64,000 nucleotides of DNA from Tupaia tana (GCA_026018925.1 JAKSZU010000004.1:9024017-9088016); one strand, 5' to 3'; shown: positions 33,728-44,727, counted from the stretch's first letter. Numbers and translations are program-made. Notes: generated by a model from the sequence alone, not told the origin.

Positions 33728-34180
33728 TTATGATTACTTATTTAATTCCATTAGTTATTATTATTGTTTTATTTATTTATTTATTTTTGTGTGTGAGGGT
33801 TTTGCTATAGGGCGTGTGCGCTTGCCAGAAAGACAGACAGAAAGACAGAAAGCAAGAAATCACCCCCCAGCGGGAATGGCCACGCAGCAATCCCTTCTCC
33901 ATTCTCCTCTCACGATCTTGGGCACGCACACACACGTGCCTGGCGTGAGTTTAAGCCACCAGGTCCGGGACTCAAACTGCAGTCGACTATATGGGACTCC
34001 AGCGACATAGCCATTATGACAACTGCTGGTCCCTGTTGTTATTATTTTTAATTTGACCAGAGAGAGAGAGACAGAGAGAGACAGGGAAAGCAAAAAAGTA
34101 AGTTGCCAGGTCCAGGTCTTGAACCTAAGCCAGCCATGCAGGAGTCCAACACCTTAACCACTATGCCACCTTCCGGCCCC
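33728..34180 (-). mobile_element. SINE-B copy split by a SINE-A
   Basis: TAAT-rich tail 33728-33785; middle and head 34034-34180 (tttgaccagagagagag to ccaccttccggcccc). TSD GGTATTTA at 33720-33727 and 34190-34197. Confidence 0.82.
33786..34033 (-). mobile_element. SINE-A copy nested in a SINE-B tail
   Basis: ggttttgctatagggcgtgt to acaactgctggtccc. Confidence 0.88.
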
Positions 34181-35044
34181 ACTCCAACAGGTATTTACTA
34201 AGTACCTTCTGGGTGCTGTGGCACTGTCATAGACACCAAGTTCAGCCAGGGGCCAATGACAAAACCCATGCTGTGGTGGGTTTTCACCCTGTCTGAGGGA
34301 CGACGGGAATGCGTAGACCATGTCAGGTGGCCATGGGAAGGTGAAGTAGGACGACTGGGTGCGTAGGAGGTGGCAGCAGAGGGAGCCTGGTGTGTAAAGG
34401 CCCTGAGGCAGGAGTGTGCTGGCTTTTCTCCATTGGGAAATAGCAGGGTCAGTGCGCCTGGTGCGGGTGTGCAAGGAGGGCTGTGTCCGTAAGGGCAGTA
34501 GGTGAGGTGGTGGTCGGCAGAACTGCGGGCTCTGGGAGACCCATGGGAGATGCCTTTGGAGGTTTGGGGTTTGGGGCAGAGGAATGACACGGCCCAACTT
34601 AGGTTTTGGTGAGATCACCCTGGCTGCTGTGCCGGGCATAGACTATGGGGTGAGTGACAGACAGACGTGTCCTCCAGTGCAGGAATTGCTGCCCCGTGGT
34701 GTGTAGTCTGGTCAGCTGACAGCCTCCACCTCTTAGCACTTTCAGGTCTGCTTCTGTTGTCCCAGTGGCCAAATTCTTCTTGGGGTGGCCCCAGGCAATG
34801 GCCCCAAGCAATGGCCAAGCCCTTCATTGCTGCCCAGTACAGAACGCCTCTCGTGACAACTGTCGCTTCAGGTCTCCCTGGGGTGGGTCTCGTGCTTAGT
34901 ACTGAGCTCCTGCCCCGTCCCTATTCATAGGTGGGCCTTCCCATATGCTCTCTGCACTGCACCCCTCCTCAGAGTCTGCTCCCCAGGACTGGGGCAGGAA
35001 GCAGAGGTGGAATCAGCAGTCAGGGCGAGGGCCGATGAAGGCCT

Positions 35045-35360
35045 CAGGCTGACTGGCTGGCTCACACAACAAGCATTTCTCACTCACAGTTCTGGAGGCC
35101 GGAAGTCCCAGATGAGGGTGCCAGCAGGGGCAGGTTCTTGGTGAAGGCCGGTGTCCAGTTTACAAAGGCCACCTTCTCATTTTATCCTCACATGGTAGAA
35201 AGATCATATTTTTCCTTGCTCTTAGAAGGACACTCATGCCATTGAAGAGGGTTCTACTCTCGCCTCCCAAAGGCCCCACCTCCTAATACCATCACATGCG
35301 GGGTGAGATTTCAGTATATGAATTTTGGGAGGACTCAAAGTTCAGTCCCCACAGGGGCTA
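35045..35360 (-). mobile_element. Old LTR-type repeat, minus orientation
   Basis: Contains cacagttctggaggccggaa and cctcctaataccatcacatg, widely repeated motifs of an old mammalian LTR-like element. Family not assigned with confidence. Confidence 0.55.
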
Positions 35361-35910
35361 GAGCGGGCAAGTGAATACATAGTAACTTCCTGTCTACCTG
35401 AGGCTGGGGAGTGGGGAGGGGGCTGGGGCTTGAAGCCCATCTATGGAATCCATCTGTCTCGCACGGATCTAGAAAGTGGGCTGAGTCCTCACGTGATGTG
35501 GGAGGAAGAGGTCGAGGTGTGCACCCTGAGAAGGGCAGGCCACAGTTGTGTGTGAGGGCCCTCTGTGGTGACAGCCATGTGCCCTGGGGACTTGGGAGTG
35601 AGCAGTAGCCCACCGCAGACCAGGTAAGATCAGAAGAGCTGTCCGGTCACAGGTGGGCTGTGCGGGGCTGGAGAGCCTCCTCCGTGGTCCTGCCCACGGC
35701 CGGGAGAAGCCGGGCCAGGACGAGACACTCTGTCCAGGAGAGCACGCGGTCCTTGCAGGGGTAGCTGATGGTTCCCTGGTGACTCTAACTCTGGCCAGGC
35801 AGCAGGAACCACCCAGGAAGAGGCTGAACGTTTGAACTTCAAGTGTGGGGAAAAGGTGGAGACCTCTCCCTGAGGCCTTTGGACCCACGCAGCTTGAACA
35901 TCAGAGCACG

Positions 35911-35925
35911 GTCGCCCCCTGGTGT
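35911..35925 (-). promoter_or_regulatory. CTCF-like motif in the GJB3-GJA4 spacer
   Basis: The minus strand reads ACACCAGGGGGCGAC, close to the CTCF core. It has the same orientation as the motif 1.04 kb away at 36952. Both lie in non-repetitive sequence. Confidence 0.55.
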
Positions 35926-36951
35926 TCACTAGCTACACCACACTGTGCCACTCGTCCCTGCTGGTCTGCAGGAGCTGTCCTGCGTGGTCAGCCCTGGGCT
36001 CTGTCCCCTGCCCTGCTCCACCCTGCCCTGCGCCCTGGGCAGCTGAGCTGCACTGACTACCTCATCGGTTCCCTTGCCCTCTGGCTTCTGCTGGGTCGGG
36101 CCATGGGAGTCCCTGGGCAGAGAGCAGGAGATGGGACGGTGAGGTGTCTGTGCAGAATGTGGCCCGCAGCTCCTGCCCACGTTAGGGGTTTGCTCCCTCG
36201 TGCCTGAGAACAGACTGTGGGGAACTCTCTTAAAGTGCCTTGGTTCGAATGTGCTGCCAGTGTTCCGCTGCGGTCCTGCTGGCTCGTTTCCGCGGTATTG
36301 ACTGCAGGTCCGGGCTCCGAGGGCTCGCATGGGGAGCCTGTGCTCCCGCATGCTCGACCTGTGGTCCAGTCCTGGGGCGCAGGGTGCAGGCCACACCTGA
36401 GAGCCATGGCCCGTTCTGTCTACACGATGACCCGACCCCTCCTTGCGTGTGGCAGTTGACTCTGGCTCTGGCCTCCACTCGACGGTCACTAACTGTTCTC
36501 AGGGTCAGCATGGCCTCAGGCCCCTTTGGGTTCCCGTTCCACTGTGGCCTGAGATGTTGGCCTCTGAGCTTCATGAAGCCCTGGGTGTGGGGCTCTGAGC
36601 CGCCCAGGGGAGGGCCAGGGCTGGGACCGAGTCTGTGCTTCGTTCTTCCGCAGACTCCGAGCTCTTTGAGCTCAGGCCGGCATCCGTCCAGAAGCCTGGT
36701 GTGGAGGAAATGCTGGAAGAACACGGAGTGAGCTGAGTCAGGTGCTGGCGGGGCTGACCAGGTGGCCTGTCGGGAGTACGTGCCAGGAGAGTGTGGATAG
36801 CTGGGATTGTGTGTACGCAGGGCGGGGTGTGGTTGTGACGGTGGGGACGACGGAGGAGGGAGTGTGGTTTGTCTAGAGTGAGAGTGACAGTGATTGTGTG
36901 GGTGCTAAGGGCGGCGGACGAAGGCCAGCGCCCAGTTGTAAGGGGAGCACC

Positions 36952-36965
36952 GCGCCCCCTTGTGG
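36952..36965 (-). promoter_or_regulatory. CTCF-like motif near the GJB3 3' end
   Basis: The minus strand reads CCACAAGGGGGCGC, preceded by TGA, a near-consensus CTCF core. It lies about 200 bp beyond the GJB3 polyadenylation signal in the spacer to GJA4. Confidence 0.6.
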
Positions 36966-37149
36966 TCATAACTAGAATCCCAACAGCTCGCGGGGAGGTT
37001 CCACCCAACCTCCACCTCCAGCCCCACCCAACCCCCCAACCCCGCCTGACTTCAGCTCCAGCCACTGTCAAGGGACTCTTTCCCCTCTGAGAGTCAGCTC
37101 CCCTGCTCTGGGGTCCTGTGGTGGGATGTGGGAAAAGGAAGACAGAGCC

Positions 37150-37813
37150 CACCTGTATAAAACAGCCTTTATTATTTCAGAGCAAATGCCTTGGGAGTGT
37201 TCCGTCAGCGCCCTCACCCCGACGCCCTGGCAGGACGGGCTGGTACCAGTCAGAGCGCGTCTGTGGGAGCAGGTGTACTGGGGAGACGGGGGAGAGAGAA
37301 GCGGTGCCCCAGAGGACGCCCGGATGTCTCCTAGAGGGGTTGGTGTCACCGAAGTGTCACTCTCATGCCTCCAGCCCTCCTGCTTCTGGGGCAAGGCTCT
37401 TCTCCTCTGAGGGTGAGACTCCTGTGGTCTGCGGCGTCCGGCCCAGGGCAAGCTCCCTTTCGGGCCCCCAGGCCTCTGCACCTGCTGTTCTCCCTGCTGG
37501 GAGCACGTCCGCCTCGTACAGCTCGCTGCTCCCGGGGTGGGGAGAGCCCCGCTCTGAGCCCCCTAAGCATCCTCTTGCCTGCATATAGTTCATTTGCTCG
37601 ATTAATTGTCTGCCTCCTCCGAGGGCTGGCACCGGGTCTGTGGTGTCCCCTATACCAGGACGGGCACATGCCCACTGCGGAAGCATACCTGACCCAAACT
37701 GGACAGTTTCGCGGACTCCAAGCGGGCACCTGGCAGCGGTAGGACCCTCCACCCTGCAACGCCTCCCCCCGTCCCATTGGCAGCCCCCTTCCCTCCCACC
37801 TGCTGGCCTGTGG
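37150..37813 (-). other. GJB3: GJB3 3' UTR and polyadenylation signal
   Basis: AATAAA lies on the minus strand at 37168-37173, about 640 nt after the stop. A T-rich element (tgtcttccttttccc) follows within 40 nt downstream. The predicted mRNA ends near 37150. No repeat interrupts this UTR. Confidence 0.75.
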
Positions 37814-38608
37814 TCAGATGGGGGACAGCTTGGGTGCCGAAGCCTGCAGCTTGTCATTGCCTGGGTCCGCAACCAGCCCTTCCACCTCTGCCAGTTTGTG
37901 GTGGCAGCAGCTGGAGGGCAGGGAGTGGCGGTCCCTCCGGGGCTTGTCCTTGCGCAGGCCGCGCAGGACCCTGTGGAAGATGAGGTAGCAGAGCTCGCAG
38001 ATGGTGAGCACGATGCAGACGGCCGAGGCCCCCACCATGAAGTAGGTGAAGATCATCTTCTCGGTGGGCCGGGCGATGTAGCAGTCCACGGTGTTGGGGC
38101 AGGGCTGCACGCTGGCGCACTGCACCAGGCGCGGCATGGCGAAGCCGTGCCACAGCGTGTGCAGGATGTAGAGGAAGAGGAACTCGACGATGAGCTTGAA
38201 GACCAGGCTGAGCAGGTAGGTCCACCACAGGCCGCCGTGCTTCTTGCCTGCGTTGTCGTACAGCTTGGTGCACTGGTCCCCGTATTTCAGCCGGTGCCGC
38301 CGCTCGCGCTCCTCACGGTAGGCCACGTGCAGGATGACCAGCAGCGAGGGGCACGTGACGAAGATGAGCTGCAGGGCCCAGAGGCGGACGGTGGAGATGG
38401 GGAAGAAGTGGTCGTAGCACACGTTGGTGCAGCCCGGCTGCTTGGTGTTGCAGTCGAAGTCCTTCTGCTCGTCCCCCCACACGCGCTCCGCGGCCACCAC
38501 GTACACCAGCACCCGGAACACGAACACCACCGACAGCCAGATGCGCCCGAAGGCCGTGGAGTACTTGTTCACGCCACTCAGCAAGCCCTGGAGTGTCTTC
38601 CAGTCCAT
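37814..38608 (-). CDS. GJB3: Gap junction beta-3 protein (connexin 31), complete coding exon
   Basis: Encodes 264 residues in a single exon; human connexin 31 has 270. It forms gap-junction channels in keratinocytes, inner ear and placenta, and human variants cause erythrokeratodermia or hearing loss. Visible: [12 protein letters not shown] start; four membrane segments near 21-41, 76-96, 128-150 and 187-209; loop 1 cysteines C53, C60, C64 (C-x6-C-x3-C); loop 2 cysteines C164, C170, C176 (C-x5-C-x5-C, the beta-connexin spacing). Residues G12, R42, C86 and E183, sites of human disease variants, are the normal residues here. The tail ends [10 protein letters not shown]. It is about six residues shorter than human in the cytoplasmic tail around residues 223-240, while the rest aligns without gaps. 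It lies about 6.2 kb upstream of the predicted GJA4 exon 1, on the same strand. Confidence 0.99.
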   Translation of the reverse strand: MDWKTLQGLLSGVNKYSTAFGRIWLSVVFVFRVLVYVVAAERVWGDEQKDFDCNTKQPGCTNVCYDHFFPISTVRLWALQLIFVTCPSLLVILHVAYREERERRHRLKYGDQCTKLYDNAGKKHGGLWWTYLLSLVFKLIVEFLFLYILHTLWHGFAMPRLVQCASVQPCPNTVDCYIARPTEKMIFTYFMVGASAVCIVLTICELCYLIFHRVLRGLRKDKPRRDRHSLPSSCCHHKLAEVEGLVADPGNDKLQASAPKLSPI

Positions 38609-38642
38609 GGCACCTGGCGGGGGCCCCGGGGGCTGTGCCTAC
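38609..38642 (-). other. GJB3: GJB3 coding-exon 5' UTR and splice acceptor
   Basis: Minus strand: a pyrimidine tract ttccttccccctcag is followed by a 34-nt leader into a good-context ATG (G at -3, G at +4). The acceptor AG is at plus 38643-38644. An upstream non-coding exon is therefore expected. Confidence 0.8.
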
Positions 38643-38748
38643 CTGAGGGGGAAGGAAAGCCATCAGGTTAGCGGGCAGGCGACAGTTCTGAGCACCGACT
38701 GTCCCAGGCACGGGTCTGGATCTGGATGTGTGCGTGAGGTGTCCTTTC

Positions 38749-38923
38749 AAAGACAGAGTCTCACTGTGGTGTCATCCTCCTGCCTCAGCCTCCCAAGTAG
38801 CTGGGACCACAGGTGCACGCCACCGCACCTGGTTCTAGGGTGGGCTGGGAGTCGAACCGGAGCCTCCCACGTGGCCTCTGCCTGCTGAGCAGCAGCTGCC
38901 CTGCAGCCATGATGGCTGGGCTG
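38749..38923 (-). mobile_element. Composite tRNA-like/7SL-like SINE, old
   Basis: The reverse strand has a tRNA-like head with box B ggttcgactcc, then an Alu-like segment (cctgtggtcccagctacttg then ggaggctgaggcaggaggat) and an end agtgagactctgtcttt. It lies in the presumed GJB3 intron. Confidence 0.7.
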
Positions 38924-38929
38924 AGTCGT

Positions 38930-39065
38930 TTACATGGACAGACTTGTTCGGTCATCACGGGGACCCTATGAGGTGGGGATGAGGAGTCTTTCCCAAGCCG
39001 CAGATGGGAAACTGAGGCACAGCGAGGTTAGGTTGCTGGTCCGAAGCCACAGAGCTCATACCCTG
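38930..39065 (-). repeat. MIR relic, minus orientation
   Basis: gatgggaaactgaggcacag then cgaggttaggttgctggt is the reverse of the MIR cctcagtttcc core. Confidence 0.65.
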
Positions 39066-39166
39066 AAGGAGGCACGGTGCAGCGCTCGTGCGTGGAGCCA
39101 GCGCGAGCCAGCCACGGAGCTAAGCACTTCCGGGCAGGATCCTGTCATTCTTTATAACGGGCCCCG

Positions 39167-39298
39167 GGACGGGCAGGGAATGGCAGTCAAGGCGCTGGAC
39201 TCCCTCATGGCCAGCCGCGGTTAGAGTCCCAGACCTGGCGGCTTACTTTCCCTCACTCTGTCCCTGGTCAAATAAATAATAATAATAATAATAATGAG
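39167..39298 (+). mobile_element. SINE-B copy with a TAA repeat tail
   Basis: ggcagtcaaggcgctggact to ctctgtccctggtcaaataa. TSD TTATAACGGGCCCCG (39152-39166) and TTATAACGGCCCCG (39299-39312). Confidence 0.88.
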
Positions 39299-39904
39299 TT
39301 ATAACGGCCCCGAGAGGCACAGCCCACTCCCCAGTTCTAGACAGAGGGCTGGGAATCAAACGCGACACCGACCGCGAGCCACAGCCCGTGCTGTTCCTCC
39401 CTCCCGTGAGGCTCCTGGTGTGGGGCCTGCGCTCTCCACCCCTCCCTTCCATCCTGGACGCTTGCCCCAGACCAGCTTCTTAAAACTGTCACTTAGCTGT
39501 GCCTCACAGCCCTCCTGTGACAGAGAAAACAGGCTGGAGAGGGGAAATCACCCGCCCATGGGCGTCGCCAGCGGGCGGTGAAGGTGGGAGGCTAGTCCAG
39601 GTGGGGTGTGGGCTAACGGTCTGGCTCCCAGGAGGACACCGGATCCAGGGACTACATAGAGACGTTGCCTGTGCCCGTGCTGGGCCCGGGGGACCCCACA
39701 GTCCACCAGCCCAAGGCGTCGGGGCTCTGGGGTGGGGAGAAGTGTTATGTCCAGGCCCCAATCGCACGTCCTCCTCCTGGGCCTGGAGTGACTCACAGGG
39801 CGCCGTGGTGGGAGCTCGTGGCCCTCCACGTGGGGGCGTGGGCCCGCGTGCACAGGCCCGTGCTGCTGGGGCTGGGTGTGGGCCGCTGAGGGACCACCAC
39901 CCTG

Positions 39905-40263
39905 GTCTACACCATCGCTCTTTCTCTTTTCTTTTCTTTTTTTTCTTTTTCTTTTTCTTTTTCTTTTCCTTTCTTTTCTTCCTCTCTTTCTTTCTTTTCT
40001 CTTAGTTTTTCTTATAGGGTGCATGTGCTTGCTAGAGAGAGAGAGAAAGGGAGAGAGAGAGAGGAGAGAAAAGGAAGTAAGAAAGCACCTTCCAGGGGAT
40101 GGCCATGCTGCAGATCCTTCTCCTTCATTCTCCTCTTGGGATTTTGGGCACATACCCACATGTGCCTGGTGTGTTTTCAAAGCTCTTTGGCCCGAGACTT
40201 GAACTGTGCAGTCATCCACGTGGGATCCGGCCGCCTTGACCACCACACCATCGGACGGCTCCC
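39905..40263 (-). mobile_element. SINE-C copy with a long polypyrimidine tail
   Basis: About 95 bp of CTTTT-type repeats (expanded A tail on the minus strand), then cttatagggtgcatgtgctt to accatcggacggctcccc. Confidence 0.85.
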
Positions 40264-40339
40264 CCAGGCCGTCACTCTTGCCCGTATTACTGCTGCGGCT
40301 TCCCGGCCGGCCCCTCAGCGCCTGCACCCCTAGGGCCCA

Positions 40340-40715
40340 TCGACTCCATCTGGTCACTTGTTTCTAACTCTCTCCTCGTTTCCACCTGCGTTCTCACTCT
40401 GCCGCTCCCTGCTCTGGCCGGACGGGGGCCTTCGGAGCTCGGCATTGGTCCCTTCTGCCCGAGCGCCCTTCCTCCACAGCCTCACATGTTGGATCCTTTC
40501 TGTAGAGACCTCTGCCCAAACATCACCTCAGGGTCCTCCCCAGATCACCACTGCCCTGGTCACTGCTCACCCCGTTTCCTTCACAGGGTCTCGTCACCAT
40601 TTGCAACGAGAGCATTCGCCATGCCTTGTTTATGGTGGTTCTCCCCCGCTGGGTCGAGCTGGCCCGTTCACTGCTTCATGTTTAGTGCCGAGGCCTTGCT
40701 CAGAGAGGTCCTCAA
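40340..40715 (+). repeat. L2-like relic
   Basis: gcgcccttcctccacagcct, ctgcccaaacatcacctcag and ctttctgtagagacctctg, in the order of an L2 3' region. Confidence 0.5.
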
Positions 40716-40983
40716 AAAAAAGCTGACGGGGTAAATGCTGAATGCTGAACTGTCAGAGCTGGGAAGGAGTGTCTGGGAGGGTGGCAGGAGCCCAGAGTGG
40801 CAGCCTGGACAGGGTGGCAGGGAGGAAGGACTCTGCTCTCGGGGAGGGCGTGCAAATTCTTCTCGGCCTGGCCTCTCAGCTCTCTTGGAGGCCTCTCCTC
40901 AGGGCATTGGGTCTCAGACAGGATGGGGTTCTTGGGAAAACCTTGTTGTTGGTCTACAACACATTGAGAACCCACGTGTTTCT

Positions 40984-41312
40984 TTTTTCTTTTCTTTTCC
41001 CTCCCTCCCTCCCTCCCTCCCTTTCCCTCCCTTCCTTCCTTCCTTCCTTTTCTTTCTTTTTTTAGAAAGGTTTTTGCTATAGGGCGCATGCACTCGCCAG
41101 AAACAGAGAGACAGAGAGACAGAAAGCAAGAAATCACTCCCCCAGGGGGGATGACCATGCCGCAATCCCTTCTCCTCCGTTCTCCTCTCGAGATCTTGGG
41201 AACGCACGCACACGCGCCCGGCGTGAGTTTAAGACGCCGGGTCTGGGATTCGAACCACGGTCCACTATGTGGGAGTCCAGCAACATAGCCATTGTGCTAA
41301 CTGCTGGTCCCA
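40984..41312 (-). mobile_element. SINE-A copy with an expanded pyrimidine tail
   Basis: CCCT/CCTT repeats at 41000-41050, then ggtttttgctatagggcgca to ctaactgctggtccc. TSD AGAACCCACGTGTTTCT (40967-40983) and AGAACCCATGTATTTCT (41313-41329). Confidence 0.92.
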
Positions 41313-41924
41313 AGAACCCATGTATTTCTAAAGCGAGCTGAGAGGGAACTAGGCGCAGGTGTGGGGGCTGCCACACACCCCCCCCACAGCGGATCTGCCC
41401 TTTGTCTCTCTTCCTGATCCTCTTCCTCCCCCGAAATGCAGGGGTTTGGCTCTGGTATTCTGTGATCTGCCTGTAGGTTGGACCTGCCAGAAAACAAACA
41501 CCTTCGGTCCCCTCCCCGAGGTGTCAGCAAGTCGATTCAGGTCAGAGGAAGGACTAAGAGCATCAACACACGTGCAGGGTTCTGTTGCAAGCTGTTGCTC
41601 TCCCAGGCCCCCCCAGCTCCCAAGGACTGTCTACTCACCCCGACCAGGCAGAGCCCACTCCTTCCCTTGTCCCATTTGTGACTTTTGCCTTTATGTTACC
41701 CTGAAATCCAGAAAATGCCCGCACACGTTGTTCAGGACAGCCTGGGTGCCGCGTGTCCAGAAGCCCGTCATAAGCCCTGGCTCAGGTGTGTTCTGTGGAG
41801 TTACTGCTACTCAGACTGCTCTCTGGGTGGGCCCTGGAGAGCCTCCCCCTCTTCTGGCTCTGCTCCTTCTAAGCCTGGGCCTTCGGGGAGAGCCGCGACA
41901 CATGCACCAAATGCGGGGTGCCTC

Positions 41925-42065
41925 TGGACTCAAACCTTGGCTCTGCCGCTTCCTCCTGGGTGACTTCCATGAACACCCTAATCTGCGTGGTCCCATCTTC
42001 TCTTGAAGAGAAAAACATTCCTACTTTCTGAGGCTGTTGTAAGAATCTTAAAGACTGTGTCCTTC
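41925..42065 (+). repeat. MIR relic
   Basis: tctggactcaaaccttggct then gctgttgtaagaatcttaaa, in MIR order. The middle is degraded. Confidence 0.6.
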
Positions 42066-42672
42066 CCAGTCTGCCACTCACCTGGAGAGAGTTCTGGGAA
42101 TGAAGATGGGGTTCAGCCCTGGGAGCTGGACCCCAGCTGCTGCTTCTACAGGGCACCCTCCCATGGCTTCGCAGGGTGAGCAGCGTCCTCCTGGGCCAGC
42201 ACTCGCCACCTTCCCTGCTGTCTGCCCAGTTCCGCCTGACACGCCCCACCACCTTCCACTCACTGCCAAAGAATTTCCCTCCCAAGCCCAGGCTTGGACT
42301 GGTGGAGCCGGTTCTGGTTCCCCCAGCTGACCCCCAATGCCAGCCCCATACCCCTGCACGAACTGCACCCTGCAAAAGACAGCTATTCCCCACTCCCACC
42401 CCATTTGCCCTCCATTCCAGGCAGCTTGGGAGCTTGCCAAGTAGGAGAGGGGCTTCCGGGAGCTTTCCGGCAACTGGAACCCCCACCCCCCACCCGGAGT
42501 ATGGGGGCCAGGTAGCTGATGGGTGTTGGGGAAGAGCCCTCCACCGCACCCCATTCCCAGCTCTGTGGCCCTTGTAGGCTCATACCCAGCCCTTCGGCCA
42601 GTCAAGGAGTCAAGGGGCGCTCAGCACTTGGGTGGTGGGGGGTGGGCGGGGGAGGAATCGGCTCCTACTTAC

Positions 42673-42710
42673 CAGCAGTGGGGAGGCCGCCGCGGGGGAG
42701 CCCCCGAAGC
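42673..42710 (-). other. GJB3: Candidate GJB3 5' non-coding exon
   Basis: On the minus strand a GC-rich 38-nt segment is bounded by a strong acceptor-like sequence (cgcctctgttgcag, AG at 42711-42712) and a strong donor (CTG followed by GTAAGT, 42667-42672). Splicing to the acceptor at 38643 gives a 4.0-kb intron, of which roughly 0.7 kb is inserted SINEs. Alternatively it is the end of exon 1, with the acceptor-like motif fortuitous. No TATA box is seen upstream. Identity is inferred from position and splice signals only. Confidence 0.4.
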
Positions 42711-43572
42711 CTGCAACAGAGGCGAGAGAGGCCCTAGTCGGCTCTGCAGAAGCTCGAATGCCAGGACGGGCACACCCCTGGGACTGCGTGGAGGAGGGAG
42801 GAGCCGGAGTGGCCTGGCAGCACAGGATCGGGGTTCTAGCCCGACGCTGCCACGCGTTCTCAGGTGGCCCTCACTGGTTTCCTGGTGCGCGGAATGGGGG
42901 CATCGGTGGCCATGGGCAGGGCTGCACAGGCTCCAGTGAGATTAGGGGCCTGAGGCACTCTGCAAACTGCTCCGAGCTGTCTGCCCTGGACCGCCTGCAG
43001 GTCACACCCGAGCTCGTTACTGTGGATACCGTGCCCCAGCCCTGTCTCTGACTGGGCTGTTGCAGGCTCGACCCTACGCAGAACATTCCTGGGTACCTGC
43101 CCTCCCGCTGGGCGCGACCGTCCTAGATGGTGGAGGTGGCCTCTCGAGCCGTGTGCACTTTGGACAGCGGGAGTGGGTGCAGAACCTTCGTCCACAGTCG
43201 AGGGAGCACCGCGAGTCCTGTGCTGGAAAGGAGACGTGCAGGGGTGAGGCCGGACGGGGAGGTCTGCAAGGGGCAGAGCCTGGGCCCTACACCCCCGCCC
43301 AGGAAGGCAGGTCTGCCGCTGGGGTGTGACTGGGCCGGGCTCTGGGAACAAGGCCGCCTTGTCATTGCTAGTGTGCCACGGCAAGGGGCCGACCTGGTCG
43401 GGGAAGCCCCGTGTTTTAGGCCTCCCCGGGATCCCTGGGTCTGAGTCACCGTGGAGCGTGAGTCATTGCTGCCCCGACAGTGATGCTGCCAGCGTCATGG
43501 TGACTGTGCGGTGCTTGCTCAGGACTGGCTTGTGCCTGGGGTCCCTGTGTAATTAACAGCACCCCTCCCTTT

Positions 43573-43718
43573 AAAAAAATTTGCTGGAGGGTGCAGGTGC
43601 TCACTGGTGAGAGAGAGAGAGAAAAAGAGAGACTGTGAGAATGCACCCCCAGAGGGGATTGGGCACACCACAATTCCTTCCCTTCTATTCTCCTCAGGAT
43701 TTGGGGCACATTCCTGGT

Positions 43719-43750
<32 letters not shown>

Positions 43751-44012
43751 TTGTTGTTTAAGCATTATTTTATTTAACTTTATTTATTTATTTAAATTTG
43801 ACCAGAGGTGGACAGAGAGAGAGAGAGGGAAGGAAAGCAAGAATACAAGCCACCAGGTCTGGGACTTGAACCGCAGTTGGCCATGTGGGAGTCCAGCGCC
43901 CTTAACCACCATGCCACCTGCTGGCCCCCACATTCCTGGTATTTTTCAAGCCTCTCTCTGGAACTCACCTGTGCAGTGGGCCATGTGGGATCCCGCCCCC
44001 TTGACCACGATG
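43573..44012 (-). mobile_element. SINE-C-like copy split by a SINE-B
   Basis: 43573-43718 and 43941-44012 form one old copy (tttgctggagggtgcaggtg to gtgggatcccgcccccttga). Confidence 0.82.
43719..43928 (-). mobile_element. SINE-B copy nested in a SINE
   Basis: About 30 T's and a TAAA-type tail, then atttgaccagaggtggacag to ccacctgctggcccc. TSD CACATTCCTGGT at 43707-43718 and 43929-43940. Confidence 0.93.
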
Positions 44013-44479
44013 AAATTTTGGATAGCGCAGAGCTGCAGGGCAGAGACCACCTTTCTCGCGGCCCTTGGGTTTCTCAGCGGACACTGGACAGAGTGTGAGC
44101 GGGTGGTTCTGCGCATGCGTCCGTGCCTTGACGGGGCCTGTCACTCTGACCTATTTCAGAGCAAAACTTCCTCCTTGCTAGTCCCCCTTCAGCCCACTGG
44201 AACAATGCGTCAGTCCCTACCACCTCACAGAAACGGCCCTGCCGAGGTCGCAGGGAGCTCCATGGTGCTAAGTCAGACAGTCACTGCTCTGTCGCCGTCC
44301 TCCTCACCTGGGAAGCACTTGACACAGCCGGCGCTCCTCCCTCAGATCACTCCCCGTGGCTCCCTTGACCCTACACTCCTGGTGCTCGGACGTCAGAGGT
44401 CTCACATCAGGGCCTCTGCACCGGCGTGTCCCAGGGCCTGCTCCTTCCTCCCAAGGTGCCTCTTCAGGCCTGGGGCTTT

Positions 44480-44727
44480 GTTTATTTAAGTTTTTGCTAT
44501 AGGGCACGTGTGCTTGCAAGAAGAGAGATACAAATAAAGTGAAAAATCACCCCCCAGGGGATGGCCATGCTGCAATCCCTTCTCCTCCATTCTCCTCTCT
44601 GGATTTTGGGCATGGATGTTCATGCATCCTGCCTGATTTTCAAGCTACCAGGTCTGGGACTTGAACTAGGGTAATTAGCCACGTGGGAACCCAGCACCTT
44701 AAGCTCCATGCCACCTGCTGGCCTGTG
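44480..44727 (-). mobile_element. SINE-C copy
   Basis: agtttttgctatagggcacg to ccatgccacctgctggcc. Confidence 0.88.

Larger units (their letters stand above)
33590..34640 (+). repeat. L2-like relics, interrupted by SINEs
   Basis: 33590-33727 (gtttgtgttcccagcaccta) and 34198-34640 (aggcaggagtgtgctggc, ggtaggaggtggcagcagag) carry typical L2 3'-end phrases. The nested SINE-B/SINE-A pair lies between them. Confidence 0.5.
35361..37149. other. GJB3-GJA4 spacer, repeat-poor
   Basis: Holds both CTCF-like motifs and no recognisable repeats. No frame resembling a protein family. Confidence 0.55.
41330..43560. other. Presumed GJB3 intron and 5' flank, repeat-poor
   Basis: Contains the candidate non-coding exon at 42673-42710 and an MIR. 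GC-rich near 42.6-42.8 kb. Confidence 0.5.

Noticed and set aside
37640-38671. A 343-codon plus-strand open frame across GJB3
   Set aside because: It is exactly antisense to the GJB3 coding exon and reads as a GC-rich shadow without any family resemblance.
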